DNA of 53,612 nucleotides from an uncultured Prevotellaceae bacterium (GTDB taxonomy: Bacteria; Bacteroidota; Bacteroidia; Bacteroidales; Bacteroidaceae): NCBI GenBank assembly GCA_902776475.1, contig CACYQD010000021.1, forward strand, positions 1 through 53,612. Direction: 5' to 3'. Within the stretch, counting starts at the first letter, position 1. Every line of letters begins with the position of its first letter. The translations under genes were made by a program, and so were the position numbers. The notes under the pieces are model-generated. The model had not been told where the DNA came from. It worked only from the letters and a program-made list of their open reading frames with translations, and did not search any database. Below are positions 1 through 9,224 of the stretch, in pieces.

Positions 1-2444
1 GACAGTTCCCAGTTCTCGGTGGCCAGGTCATACTGGCGCTTGTCGTAGTAGAGGCAACCCAGATAGTAGGGCGCCTTGGCACCATCGGGGTTCATGGTCT
101 TGGCCAGGGTCAAAACGTTGACGTCTTCCAAACGGTTGGGGAAGCAGCAATAGCTGTCCATCTGTTCGGCTTTCTCGAAAGCATCATTGGCTGCGACGGC
201 GTCGCCCAGTCCTAATTGGGCCCATCCCATATAGTAATAGGTCATGGGGTGCTTGGCCTTTGCCAGCATCAGGATGTCGAGGCTCTCTTGCCAGAGCCCG
301 GCCTGTGCATAGTCGAGGGCGAGTTCATGGTAGTTATGCACATTCCCGTGCATCATGCTTGTCATGGTTCTAAGCACCTCTTTGTCCTTCGTCAGCAGAT
401 ATTGCTCGTAGAGGATGCCGTAGTTGAAATGGTCGAGTCGGAGTGAATCCTTGATCAGGGCCAACCGCTCATTCAGTTCCTTCGACGTTCCCATCTGCAG
501 ACCGCCCTTTTGCTTGCTGGACTGGAGAAGCCGCAGCACGGCTGCTTTCAGGGCACGGGCTTTATGGTTGCAGCTGTTGGAGATGAGACAGCGGTTCAAC
601 TCATCAAGGGCATCTTCGTAGCGGCCTTGCGACGTACTGATACAGGCGGCCTCAAAATAGCCGGCATCAGCCCAGGCTTTGTTCCATGCTGATTTCCAAA
701 AGAGTTCATAGGCTTCCTGCGGACGCGACTGCGACTTCAAGGCAAGGGCAAGATTGAAGATGGCCTCGCCATCATAGGGATTGGGGTTGCGCTTCTGCCA
801 TTTCCTCACGGCCTTGCGGAGATATTCTTCTGCCTTTTGGAAGCGTCCGCGGCGCAGATACCACAGTCCGGCCTGGTTCAGGCAGCGGACATCGTCGGGG
901 TCACGGCGCAGCGCTTCCTCGTAGTAGTCGAGTGCCGACCATGTGGCATGGCGGTACTGTTCCAGATGGAGTCCTGTCAGATAGAGCTGGTCATTGGTCT
1001 TCGTTTCCACAGGTGACAGGGCAGCCTCGGCAGCATCGGGGATGGGGCGGATCTCGTCGGACTCCGCCTCCCACAGCAGCAGGGGAACACCTTGGAGGGG
1101 ACGATGCCCGCCAGACATGTCGGACTGGGGTTTGCTGATGGCAAACTGCAATTCCTCCATCCGTTTTCCTTTCACATCAACCGTCTGCTCGAACACTGTC
1201 TCTGGCGAAAGGGTCACAACTTCATTGTAAAACAGTTCGCCTTGCTTGTCGGAGAGCGTCAACTGCACCGTTTGCCTCGATGTGGCCAGCACTTTGATGC
1301 ACACGCCGCCGTCGGTTTCCCCGATGTTCATCACAAAGTCTTTCGTGGCTTGTTTCACGATGCCCACCTCGCGATAGGGCATGAAATATTGCACAAACTG
1401 TTTTTCCTCATAGGGCATCAGCCATGTGAAGTCGGGTTGATTCTCGGTATATACGCCCGCCATCAGTTCAATATAAGGCCGGAAACCCTTTCGGCCGATA
1501 TGCCATTCGCGGGCCTCTTCGGGGGTCGTCTCGTCGGTCAGGTTGCGGTCCCAGGCTCTGCCGAAGTCACCGTTTCCCCATGTCCACTGCTTCTTGCCGG
1601 GTGAGAAATGATGGCTGGCCACATGGAGCATGCCGCCCTTCGTGTTGTTCTCATATCCGCCCTCGAAGTCATATTTGGAGTTGACGGCCATGTAACTGGT
1701 CGGCACCTTGATGTTCTTGTAATTGGAGATGTCGACACCTGCGGAGTAGTCCATCTTATAATAGGTTCCCGTGGCGATGGGGAAGGAGGAGACCGCCCGC
1801 TTGCCGTGGTCAAACACGGCGTTCACATCGGGCGGGAACACGCTTTGGTAGGCCTCGTCCACCTCCACGGCTGGGTTGGCCCACCATAGAAAGGTCTGGG
1901 GCAGCGGGGTGCGGTTGGACACACGGCCCTGGATTTCCAGATAGGCACAGCCGGGGCGCAAGGTGAAACCTGCGGCTCCCTTCTGGTGGAACATCCGCTC
2001 CATCTCATTCACCCAAACCGTGACACTGCCGTCGGCGTTTTCCTCGATGGTGGAGTCCACCGGCATATAGGTTGACGGACGGTGGTGCTGCGGCCAGTTG
2101 AATTCTATGCCGCCGCTGATCCATGGTCCGGCCAGACCGACCAATGCGGGTTTGATGACGTGGTTGTAATATACGAAGTGACGTTGCTTGATCTTGTCAT
2201 AGGCCATCTGGATGCGGCCGCCCAACTCGGGCAGTACCATCACCTTGATATATTCGTTTTCCAGATAGATGGCCTCCCACTGCTTGTCTGCCTTCAAGTC
2301 GCTGATTATCTCGATGACAGGATAGGGATAGACCACTCCGCTGGAACCCTGATAGACCCGTTTCTCAAGAAACATGGGGTTCTTTTCCGGCTTCCCCACC
2401 TCATAGGTGGGAATTGTCACAGTTTCTCTCCAAGCTTTTACCAT
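1..2444 (-). CDS. DUF5107 and TPR-repeat protein (3' end beyond the window)
   Basis: The reading frame is open from an ATG at 2444 to the left edge, about 814 codons, so the C-terminus is missing. The first ~350 residues resemble the DUF5107 domain found in Bacteroidetes proteins: a galactose-mutarotase-like beta-rich fold with the stretch PELGGRIQMAYDKI near residue 75 and a GGIEFNWPQHH motif. The remainder is helical with tetratricopeptide-type repeats (for example PYYLGCLYYDKRQYDLA near the edge). No signal peptide is visible at this start. The ATG lies inside the last codons of the upstream sugar transporter (7-nt overlap), so the two are probably translationally coupled. The function of DUF5107-TPR proteins is not established; the pairing with a sugar porter suggests a role in handling an imported sugar, which is inference. 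Confidence 0.85.
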   Translation of the reverse strand, partial: MVKAWRETVTIPTYEVGKPEKNPMFLEKRVYQGSSGVVYPYPVIEIISDLKADKQWEAIYLENEYIKVMVLPELGGRIQMAYDKIKQRHFVYYNHVIKPALVGLAGPWISGGIEFNWPQHHRPSTYMPVDSTIEENADGSVTVWVNEMERMFHQKGAAGFTLRPGCAYLEIQGRVSNRTPLPQTFLWWANPAVEVDEAYQSVFPPDVNAVFDHGKRAVSSFPIATGTYYKMDYSAGVDISNYKNIKVPTSYMAVNSKYDFEGGYENNTKGGMLHVASHHFSPGKKQWTWGNGDFGRAWDRNLTDETTPEEAREWHIGRKGFRPYIELMAGVYTENQPDFTWLMPYEEKQFVQYFMPYREVGIVKQATKDFVMNIGETDGGVCIKVLATSRQTVQLTLSDKQGELFYNEVVTLSPETVFEQTVDVKGKRMEELQFAISKPQSDMSGGHRPLQGVPLLLWEAESDEIRPIPDAAEAALSPVETKTNDQLYLTGLHLEQYRHATWSALDYYEEALRRDPDDVRCLNQAGLWYLRRGRFQKAEEYLRKAVRKWQKRNPNPYDGEAIFNLALALKSQSRPQEAYELFWKSAWNKAWADAGYFEAACISTSQGRYEDALDELNRCLISNSCNHKARALKAAVLRLLQSSKQKGGLQMGTSKELNERLALIKDSLRLDHFNYGILYEQYLLTKDKEVLRTMTSMMHGNVHNYHELALDYAQAGLWQESLDILMLAKAKHPMTYYYMGWAQLGLGDAVAANDAFEKAEQMDSYCCFPNRLEDVNVLTLAKTMNPDGAKAPYYLGCLYYDKRQYDLATENWEL

Positions 2445-3859
2445 GATGTTGTATTGTGTGATGATTCTTTGTCAGATTTGACCAGTTCTTTCTCCAACTG
2501 CTCCAGACTCTTCCCCTTGGTCTCAGGCAGACGGCGGAAGAAGAACAGGTAACCGCAGCCGCAGACAAGGGCATAGATCCAGAAGGTGCCATAGCTGCCC
2601 AGTGATTTGTTCAGCATGGGGAAGGTGTAGGTGAGTGTCGATGAACCGACCCAAAGGGCAAAGGTGCAGGTGGCCACGGCGATGGCCCGCACCCGGTTGG
2701 GGAACAGTTCAGAGATGAGCACCCACGTGCAGGGACCGAGTGTCATGGCGTAGCAGGCGATGGCGGCCACCACGAGGATGATCATGAAGAAGCCCGTGAT
2801 GTGCATGTAATAGCAACAGCCCAGCGTGGCGTAGATGATACAGAGGCCTCCGGCACCAAGGAGCATCAACTTGCGGCGGCCCAGCTTGTCGATGGTGAAG
2901 ATGGCGACAAGCGTGAACAGCACGTTGGCGACACCTGTGATCACGATGTTGAAAAGGACATCACCCACACTGTAACCTGCTGACTGGAAAATCTCCTGGG
3001 CATAATTGAAAATGACGTTGGTGCCGCACCATTGCTGGAAAACGGCTATGATGATGCCCAACAGAAGTACGCTGTGGAAAGGCTTGGTGAAGAGGGTGGA
3101 CAGACCTGCCTGTTGCTTGGCTGCTGCATTGGCAGCGGCAATGGCCTGCATCTCACTCGCGGCATATTGCTCACCGCCGATGCGGGTCAACGTCTGTCCG
3201 GCCTGGGCCGTGAAACCCTTCAGGGCTTGCCACCTTGGACTCTCAGGAATGAAAAAGACCAACAGCAGGAAGGCGGCGGAAGGGATGGCGGCAGCCCAGA
3301 ACATCCAGCGCCAGGCCATCTGGCCGTTCCAGGAAGCGGCAATGTCGGCTGGGGTGTAGTCTGCGGGAATGGGCTGGGCAATCTGCCAGTTGACAACCTG
3401 TGCGGCCAGGATGCCGATCACGATGGTCATCTGGTTGAGTGACACCAATTTGCCCCGGATTTCCGTCGGTGCCACCTCGGCGATATACATCGGCGAGAGG
3501 CCGGAGGCAATGCCGATGCCTATGCCGCCGAAGAAACGGGCGATGAGGAATGCCCCGAAGGTGGAGAATGCTCCTGTCAGGATGGACGATACGAGAAATA
3601 CCACTGCGGCGACCAGCAACATCCGCTTGCGTCCGATCTTGTCGGCCAGCCAGCCACAAGTGCAGGCTCCGATCATACAGCCAATCAGGGCGATCGTCAT
3701 GGCCAGTCCCTGGTCGGTCACGGAATCGGATATGCCGAAATAGAGTTCATAAAACGGTTTGGCACCGCCAATCACCACCCAGTCGTAGCCGAAGAGCAGA
3801 CCGCCCATCGCCGAGACAAGACAGATGAAATAAATAAATCTTTTGTTGAATTCTTTCAT
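2438..3859 (-). CDS. Sugar porter family MFS transporter (XylE-like)
   Basis: A 473-residue inner-membrane transporter of the Major Facilitator Superfamily, sugar porter family, expected to import a monosaccharide with protons. The diagnostic motifs are all present: GGLLFGYDWVVIGG in TM1, GWLADKIGRKRM after TM2, PESPRW before the central loop, QQWCGTNVIFNY in TM7, DKLGRRKLM between TM8 and TM9, and PETKGKSLEQLE at the C-terminus. Length and about 12 hydrophobic segments match E. coli XylE and Bacteroides xylose/arabinose porters. The exact sugar cannot be read from sequence. The start at 3859 places TM1 immediately after a short charged leader. It leads a two-gene unit with the overlapping DUF5107-TPR gene. 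Confidence 0.93.
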   Translation of the reverse strand: MKEFNKRFIYFICLVSAMGGLLFGYDWVVIGGAKPFYELYFGISDSVTDQGLAMTIALIGCMIGACTCGWLADKIGRKRMLLVAAVVFLVSSILTGAFSTFGAFLIARFFGGIGIGIASGLSPMYIAEVAPTEIRGKLVSLNQMTIVIGILAAQVVNWQIAQPIPADYTPADIAASWNGQMAWRWMFWAAAIPSAAFLLLVFFIPESPRWQALKGFTAQAGQTLTRIGGEQYAASEMQAIAAANAAAKQQAGLSTLFTKPFHSVLLLGIIIAVFQQWCGTNVIFNYAQEIFQSAGYSVGDVLFNIVITGVANVLFTLVAIFTIDKLGRRKLMLLGAGGLCIIYATLGCCYYMHITGFFMIILVVAAIACYAMTLGPCTWVLISELFPNRVRAIAVATCTFALWVGSSTLTYTFPMLNKSLGSYGTFWIYALVCGCGYLFFFRRLPETKGKSLEQLEKELVKSDKESSHNTTSW

Positions 3860-3896
3860 AATCCTGGTTTTTCAGTAAGATATTATTTCCAAGATG

Positions 3897-3904
3897 CAAA
3901 AATA
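3897..3904 (-). promoter_or_regulatory. Bacteroidetes -7 promoter element for the MFS gene
   Basis: On the minus strand this reads TATTTTTG, a match to the TAnnTTTG -7 consensus, about 38 nt before the transporter start. No clear TTTG -33 element lies at the usual distance, so the assignment rests on the -7 box and position only. Confidence 0.55.
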
Positions 3905-4053
3905 CGGCTTTTTCTCTTGATGACTATCGAAAATGCCCGTAAAATTGCGGTCTTCCTATCACAATTTTATACTTTTCGTTGAGATGGGTCAAAATCTTGC
4001 GTTTCATTCATGAAATATCTTCCTTTTCCACTCGCTAAATCGATTTTTTCCAC

Positions 4054-4061
4054 TAACTTTG
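4054..4061 (+). promoter_or_regulatory. Bacteroidetes -7 promoter element for ftsY
   Basis: TAACTTTG matches TAnnTTTG and lies 15 nt before the ATG at 4077, which implies a very short 5' leader. A TTG at 4059 that would extend FtsY by six residues lies inside this box, so 4077 is the better start. No -33 TTTG is evident. Confidence 0.6.
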
Positions 4062-4076
4062 CTCCAAAATTGCATT

Positions 4077-5030
4077 ATGGGATTATTTGGATTATTCAAT
4101 AAGAAGAAAAAGGAAACCTTGGACAAAGGTCTGGAGCGCACTCAGCAAAGTTTTTTCTCCAAGATCTCCAAGGCCATCGCCGGTAAGTCGAAGGTGGATG
4201 ACGAGGTGCTCGATGAACTCGAGGAGGTGCTTATCACCTCTGATGTAGGCGTGGAGACCACCATCAAGGTCATCGAGAGAATCGAGGAGCGTGTGGCGCG
4301 TGACAAGTATGTGTCAACGTCAGAGCTCCACAATATCCTCCGTGATGAGATCGCATCACTCCTCGCTGAAAACAATAGCGAGGACAATGAGGACTGGGAC
4401 TTGCCTGCCGACCACAAACCCTACGTCATCCTTGTCGTGGGTGTCAACGGCGTGGGAAAAACCACCACCATCGGCAAACTGGCTTATCAGTTCAAGAACG
4501 CTGGAAAGAAAGTGTATCTCGGAGCTGCAGACACCTTCAGGGCTGCTGCCGTCGAGCAGTTGTGCATCTGGGGAGAACGTGTCGGCGTGCCCGTCATCAA
4601 GCAGCAGATGGGCTCCGATCCCGCCTCTGTGGCTTTCGACACGCTGAGTTCTGCCAAAGCCAACCAGGCGGATGTCGTCATCATCGACACGGCAGGACGT
4701 CTCCACAACAAGGTGGGCCTGATGAACGAGTTGAAGAAAATCAAGGACGTGATGAAGAAGGTGCTCCCCACAGCTCCCGACGAAGTGCTGCTCGTGCTCG
4801 ACGGAAGTACCGGACAGAACGCTTTCGAACAGGCCAAGCAGTTCTCTGCCGTGACCAACATCACCAGCATGGCCGTCACCAAACTCGATGGTACAGCCAA
4901 AGGCGGTGTGGTGATCGGCATCAGCGACCAGCTCAAGGTGCCTGTGAAGTATATCGGACTGGGAGAGGGCATGGAAGACCTGCAGCTCTTCAATAGACGT
5001 CAATTCGTGGATTCCCTCTTCGGCAAATAA
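4077..5030 (+). CDS. ftsY: Signal recognition particle receptor FtsY
   Basis: This 317-residue GTPase is the membrane-associated SRP receptor that docks ribosome-SRP complexes at the Sec translocon. The N-terminus is short and basic (GLFGLFNKKKKE), without the long acidic A domain of E. coli FtsY, as is usual in Bacteroidetes. A helical N domain is followed by the G domain with the P-loop VGVNGVGKTTT at about residues 119-129, DTFRAAA, the G3 motif DTAGR and the G4 motif TKLDGTAKGG. Start ATG 4077 is preferred over TTG 4059, because the latter lies in the promoter -7 box. It leads a run with rimO 13 nt downstream and the HU/LysM gene. Confidence 0.97.
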   Translation: MGLFGLFNKKKKETLDKGLERTQQSFFSKISKAIAGKSKVDDEVLDELEEVLITSDVGVETTIKVIERIEERVARDKYVSTSELHNILRDEIASLLAENNSEDNEDWDLPADHKPYVILVVGVNGVGKTTTIGKLAYQFKNAGKKVYLGAADTFRAAAVEQLCIWGERVGVPVIKQQMGSDPASVAFDTLSSAKANQADVVIIDTAGRLHNKVGLMNELKKIKDVMKKVLPTAPDEVLLVLDGSTGQNAFEQAKQFSAVTNITSMAVTKLDGTAKGGVVIGISDQLKVPVKYIGLGEGMEDLQLFNRRQFVDSLFGK

Positions 5031-5043
5031 CATCATTCGCGGG

Positions 5044-6354
5044 ATGAGAAAGAATCAGGTGGACATCATCACGATGGGCTGCTCCAAAAACTTGGTCGAT
5101 AGTGAGTTGATCATGCGCCAGTTGGAAGCCAACGGATTCAGGTGCACCCACGACAGTTCACGTCCGCAAGGTGAAATCGTGGTCATCAATACGTGTGGCT
5201 TTATCGGCGATGCCAAGCAGGAGAGCATCAATACCATTCTCGAATTCGCCCAGGCCAAGGAGGAGGGGCGGATCAACAAGTTGTTTGTGATGGGCTGCCT
5301 CTCTCAGAGATACCGCCAGCAACTTGAACAGGAAATCCCCGTGGTGGACAAATACTACGGCAAATTTGATTACAAACAGTTGCTCACCGACCTTGGCAAA
5401 GCAGAGGTGGAGGATTGCCGTGGACAGCGTTCCATCACGACCCCCAGCCACTACGCATACCTGAAAATCAGTGAGGGATGCAACAGGCAGTGCGCCTATT
5501 GTGCTATCCCGTTGATCACCGGTCAGCATGTCAGCCGTCCCGCAGAGGAGATTCTTCAGGAGGTCAGGCAGTTGACCGAGGTCGGCGTGAGGGAGTTTCA
5601 GGTTATCGCACAGGAACTGACTTTCTATGGCATGGACATCGACGGCCATCGGCACATCGCAGAACTGATCTCGCAGATGGCCGAGATTCCCGGTGTTGAC
5701 TGGATACGCCTGCATTACGCCTATCCCACCCATTTCCCCATGGATCTGCTCGATGTCATGAGGGAACATGATAATGTGTGCAAATCCCTCGACGTGGCCC
5801 TTCAGCATGTCTCAGACCGCATGCTGGAGCGCATGCACCGCCAGACAAGCAAGGAGGAAACCTATGACCTGGTGAGGAAACTGCGCGAGGCGGTGCCTGG
5901 AATAGCCTTGAGAACGACCATGATGGTGGGCTTCCCCGGCGAGACGGAGGAAGACTTCCAGGAAATGCTTGATTTCGTCAGATGGGCCCGTTTTGAGCGA
6001 CTCGGCGCTTTTGCCTACTCTGAGGAGGATGATACCTATAGTGCCCTGCATTATGAGGATGATGTGCCTGAGGAGGTCAAGAACGACCGCCTTGGCCGGT
6101 TGATGGCGCTCCAACAGGAAATCAGCGCGGAAATAGAAGCCTCTGCCGTGGGAAAGACCATGAAGGTGATCATCGACCGGAAGGAAGGTGATTACTATGT
6201 GGGACGCACTCAGTTCTCTTCGCCGGAGGTTGACCCGGAGGTGCTGATACCGGCTGCGGCAAGGAGATTGCGCCGTGGGTGCTTCTATGAAGTCCTCATC
6301 ACCGATGCGGAGGAATTTGACCTCTACGGCGAGGTGGTGAGACCAATACGATGA
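5044..6354 (+). CDS. rimO: Ribosomal protein S12 methylthiotransferase RimO
   Basis: A radical-SAM enzyme that methylthiolates the conserved aspartate of ribosomal protein S12. The N-terminal UPF0004 domain carries the first cluster cysteines in TMGCSKNLVDSE (C13), INTCGF and VMGCLSQR; the radical SAM motif is CNRQCAYC with C146, C150 and C153. A C-terminal TRAM-like domain follows GKTMKVIIDRKEGDYYVGRT. At 436 residues it is family-typical, and the MGCSKNxVDSE signature favours RimO over the tRNA enzyme MiaB. It lies 13 nt after ftsY and 10 nt before the next gene, so the three are likely co-transcribed. Confidence 0.96.
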   Translation: MRKNQVDIITMGCSKNLVDSELIMRQLEANGFRCTHDSSRPQGEIVVINTCGFIGDAKQESINTILEFAQAKEEGRINKLFVMGCLSQRYRQQLEQEIPVVDKYYGKFDYKQLLTDLGKAEVEDCRGQRSITTPSHYAYLKISEGCNRQCAYCAIPLITGQHVSRPAEEILQEVRQLTEVGVREFQVIAQELTFYGMDIDGHRHIAELISQMAEIPGVDWIRLHYAYPTHFPMDLLDVMREHDNVCKSLDVALQHVSDRMLERMHRQTSKEETYDLVRKLREAVPGIALRTTMMVGFPGETEEDFQEMLDFVRWARFERLGAFAYSEEDDTYSALHYEDDVPEEVKNDRLGRLMALQQEISAEIEASAVGKTMKVIIDRKEGDYYVGRTQFSSPEVDPEVLIPAAARRLRRGCFYEVLITDAEEFDLYGEVVRPIR

Positions 6355-6364
6355 TAAGTTTGAT

Positions 6365-7627
6365 ATGACCTATACCCAGTTGATATCGGATCTGACCCTT
6401 TCCTTGGGCTGCAAGGAGGAGGATTGCAGGCAGTATGTGGCGGCCATCGTGAAATGGTTGTCGGAGAACATCGTGGAGAAAGGCCGACTGACGGTGGCTG
6501 ACTTCGGACGTTTCGAGGTGGAGAACCACAAGGAATATATCACTGCCGATATTGGAGGCCGGACACGTATGTTGATGCCCCCGCGGTTGACCTTGCAGTT
6601 CACTCCGTCGCCCCTCATTCCTGTGGAGGAAAATGGTAGTGAGGAGGGCAAGGTGTTCCCGGCCATGAAGGAGATGCTGGTCACACAATGCAAGGCGCAG
6701 CAGAATCAGGCAGAGAAACTGCCTGTCGCTTTCTTCAAGGCGATTCTCGACGGAATGGATCAGGGCGATGCCGTGGAAGTCGATCAGTTGGGTGAGTTCC
6801 TGCTGACCAAGGTGAGGGTAGGGGATGCCGTCTATGGCAAGGTAGCTTTCAAACCGCATGAGACGCTGGCCGCCTGGGTCAACCGTCCTTTCGCTTATTT
6901 CGAACCCGTGGAACTCCGACCAGACGTCAGTTTCGATGATGTCGAGACCGTGTACCCCTCCAGTCCTCAACCGGAGGAGAGCGATGATGACGTTTTCCTG
7001 ATTTACAAGGAAAATCAGGAGGTTGAGCAACCGGAGACGCCGGAAACAGAACCCATATCTCCAGTGGCTGATTCTGTGGTGGAACAGGTTCCGACTGCAG
7101 AAGAGGAGCAACTTGTTCAGAAGGATACTCTGACGACGGAGAACCAAGAGACCGTGCAACCCGTGGCCAATCAGGAAGAAGAGCCGCAGGATGAGAGCAG
7201 GAAAAACGCCTTTCCGCGCCGTGTGCTGTGGGCGGCTGTGGCAGCAGCTGTGCTCTGTCTGGCCGGATTGTTCCTCTATCTTGCCAGAGACCATTCTCAG
7301 GAGGTGGCTTCAGACGACAAACCTGTGGCACAACAGACCGAAGCACCGGCCATTGCCTCCGACAGTGCCGATGGCGCCAATGATGCCAAGGCACAGTCCG
7401 ACACGCTGGACTATGCAGCCATGAATGCTGAAATACCTTACGGAGCTTATGATATCATTGGGGTAGATACCGTCATCACGGTCATGAAAGGACAAAGTCT
7501 GGCTGATATCTCAAGGATTTTCCTGGGTACAGATATCCAGATTTATCTGACCGTGCTCAACGGTGGAAACAATGAGCCGAAAGAAGGTGACCATTATCTG
7601 ATTCCACGGCTGCGACTGAGGAAATAG
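6365..7627 (+). CDS. HU-like DNA-binding, single-TM, LysM-like protein
   Basis: A 420-residue protein with an unusual layout. Residues 1-90 resemble a bacterial HU/IHF subunit (LTVADFGRFEVENHKE, then TRMLMPPRLTLQFTPS). Residues ~95-180 look like a second, weaker HU-like module (VEVDQLGEFLLTKVRVGDAV, then YGKVAFKPHETL). An acidic Gln/Glu-rich linker leads to a single transmembrane helix at about 285-305 (VLWAAVAAAVLCLAGLFLYLA). The last ~60 residues look like a LysM peptidoglycan-binding unit (VITVMKGQSLADISRIFLG, then YLIPRLRLRK). The likely topology is HU part in the cytoplasm and LysM part in the periplasm. It sits 10 nt after rimO and converges with the FHA gene, only 2 nt separating the stop codons. 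Function is inference: it could tether DNA to the cell wall. Confidence 0.85.
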   Translation: MTYTQLISDLTLSLGCKEEDCRQYVAAIVKWLSENIVEKGRLTVADFGRFEVENHKEYITADIGGRTRMLMPPRLTLQFTPSPLIPVEENGSEEGKVFPAMKEMLVTQCKAQQNQAEKLPVAFFKAILDGMDQGDAVEVDQLGEFLLTKVRVGDAVYGKVAFKPHETLAAWVNRPFAYFEPVELRPDVSFDDVETVYPSSPQPEESDDDVFLIYKENQEVEQPETPETEPISPVADSVVEQVPTAEEEQLVQKDTLTTENQETVQPVANQEEEPQDESRKNAFPRRVLWAAVAAAVLCLAGLFLYLARDHSQEVASDDKPVAQQTEAPAIASDSADGANDAKAQSDTLDYAAMNAEIPYGAYDIIGVDTVITVMKGQSLADISRIFLGTDIQIYLTVLNGGNNEPKEGDHYLIPRLRLRK

Positions 7628-7629
7628 TG

Positions 7630-8163
7630 TTACTCCTCTTCGCTGTCGGCCGTACGCAGGATGATGCTCGTCGCGCCGATGGTGAACAGGGTGCCATCCT
7701 CGATGACGCGCCGCTCCCGGTCGCCGAGTATCTCATTATCGACAAAAGTACCAGTATTGCTCGGACCGTCGCGGAGCACATATTTCAACTTGCCCGACTT
7801 GGTGCGTGACACATTGATCACACAGTGGAGCATATCGACGCTGGGGTCGTTGGTCTCGATGGGCGTGTTGATCTTGCTTCCTTTCATATAGCGGCCTATC
7901 GTGTTGTCGCCCATGTGGAGTGGAAGCACCTGCTTGTAGTGGAAGACATTTTCGATGACCAGGATCGAACCGCAGCCTTCCTCCTCAACCTCCTCTTCAG
8001 GATTCTCTTCTTTCTGTATGTTGCGAAGGCGGGATACACCCATACGAATGCCGAACTGCTTCTGGCAGTTCGGACATTCGAATACCAAAGTCTGGCCAGA
8101 CTGGTATTTCGTCTCATCAAAGGTGATGAAGTTGTCGCATTTAGGACATCTTACTCTCTTCAT
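7630..8163 (-). CDS. Zinc-ribbon and FHA domain protein
   Basis: 177 residues with an N-terminal four-cysteine zinc ribbon (C6, C9, C30, C33; RCPKCD and FECPNC), a linker, and a C-terminal forkhead-associated domain at about 80-172. FHA landmarks are NTIGRYMKG, the LHC segment after strand 4, SNTGTFVDN and a closing GATSIILR. FHA domains bind phosphothreonine peptides, so this protein should read a Ser/Thr kinase signal; no such kinase lies in the window. Its start is 1 nt from the stop of the upstream HU-SPOR gene, so the pair is one transcript. Confidence 0.9.
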   Translation of the reverse strand: MKRVRCPKCDNFITFDETKYQSGQTLVFECPNCQKQFGIRMGVSRLRNIQKEENPEEEVEEEGCGSILVIENVFHYKQVLPLHMGDNTIGRYMKGSKINTPIETNDPSVDMLHCVINVSRTKSGKLKYVLRDGPSNTGTFVDNEILGDRERRVIEDGTLFTIGATSIILRTADSEEE

Positions 8164-8164
8164 C

Positions 8165-9220
8165 TCAATTCATCTGCATGATCCATCCACTCGACACGCT
8201 GCCGTTGGCTTGCAACTCCTGCAAGTGGGAATAGGCTTCACTGTTGGTGGCGTAGCTGCCGTAGACGATCACGTTTTCTGACTTGTAAGTCATCAGGACG
8301 GCTTTCCTTGCACCCTTGGCTTTGATGTCAGCAAGAAATTGCTTGGCGTTCTCCAACGGAAGACTGTAGGCAAGCACGATGGTGTAAGAACCGGCCTCGG
8401 GCACTACGCCTTCCTCATTGCTGATCTGTATCTTCTGTGACACGCTCTCAAGGCTGCTCAGAATGCTCTCCAACTGGGGAGCTTCTGTTTCTGAGACTTC
8501 GGGAACAGCCATCACGCTGGCTTCCTGGGCTGTGGTCTCCACGTCGGATTCTCCCTGAGGCACCGGACGGGCAAACAGCAACAGGGCAACGGCAGCCACT
8601 GCCGTCACTGCGAGATTGCGCAACAGACTTACTTTGATGCTAATGGTTTTTTCCTCTTCAGGCGTTTCTCTTTGGTCTATGTGTGACATAATTGTGGCAA
8701 GTTTGGAGGTCCTCCTGGCAGAAGCGGGTTCGATGATGCCAAAAGGTTGGGTGGGCAACTCGATGGTCCGGAGTGGAGCGGATGCCTGACGCTTCAGGTT
8801 GGAGAGGTGAGGCATCTCCACGGCTCCGAATCCATAGAGCGACGGGGTGAGGATTCCGGAGGAACAGGGATCGAAAGCATAGTGGCCCTCTGGGGTGACA
8901 CGGAGGGTGCCCAGATCGGGAAGTTCAATGCTGCCTTCTGTCTCCAGACGTTGTTTCAACAGGTGGACTTCGCTCTCAATCCGCTTCACGGCCTCAGGAA
9001 AACTGATGTCGTAGGCATCCATGTAGGACTGGGCGAGCAGCGAGTCGCTCATGCTGAGCTGGGGATTGAATCCCAGCGTACGGAGTGGGGGTATGAGCAT
9101 ACCGTCTGTCGAGTCGTAGCGGGCCTCGATGTGATGAGCCATGAAACCACCGAGATGGGGCACGATTACACAGTCGTTGCTCAGGAGTAAAATTTCAATG
9201 TGTCTTCTTAATTCCATCAT
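8165..9220 (-). CDS. HU/CCDC81-type and SPOR domain membrane protein
   Basis: 351 residues from the ATG at 9220; a second ATG follows at 9217. Residues 1-60 (MMELRRHIEILLLSNDCVIV, then PHLGGFMAHH) and 60-135 match the paired HU-CCDC81 bacterial domains, remote relatives of HU known mainly in Bacteroidetes. A transmembrane helix lies near 206-224 (AVTAVAAVALLLFARPV). The final ~75 residues form a SPOR domain (SYTIVLAYSLPLENAKQFLA to GWIMQMN), a fold that binds denuded septal peptidoglycan. The expected topology is HU part inside and SPOR part in the periplasm, suggesting a division-site role. An in-frame ATG at 9235 lies upstream of the -7 promoter box and is unlikely to be used. Confidence 0.87.
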   Translation of the reverse strand: MMELRRHIEILLLSNDCVIVPHLGGFMAHHIEARYDSTDGMLIPPLRTLGFNPQLSMSDSLLAQSYMDAYDISFPEAVKRIESEVHLLKQRLETEGSIELPDLGTLRVTPEGHYAFDPCSSGILTPSLYGFGAVEMPHLSNLKRQASAPLRTIELPTQPFGIIEPASARRTSKLATIMSHIDQRETPEEEKTISIKVSLLRNLAVTAVAAVALLLFARPVPQGESDVETTAQEASVMAVPEVSETEAPQLESILSSLESVSQKIQISNEEGVVPEAGSYTIVLAYSLPLENAKQFLADIKAKGARKAVLMTYKSENVIVYGSYATNSEAYSHLQELQANGSVSSGWIMQMN

Positions 9221-9224
9221 GATG

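Noticed and set aside
4059-4076. TTG start giving FtsY six more residues
   Set aside because: The TTG lies within the TAACTTTG promoter -7 box, so it would not be on the transcript.
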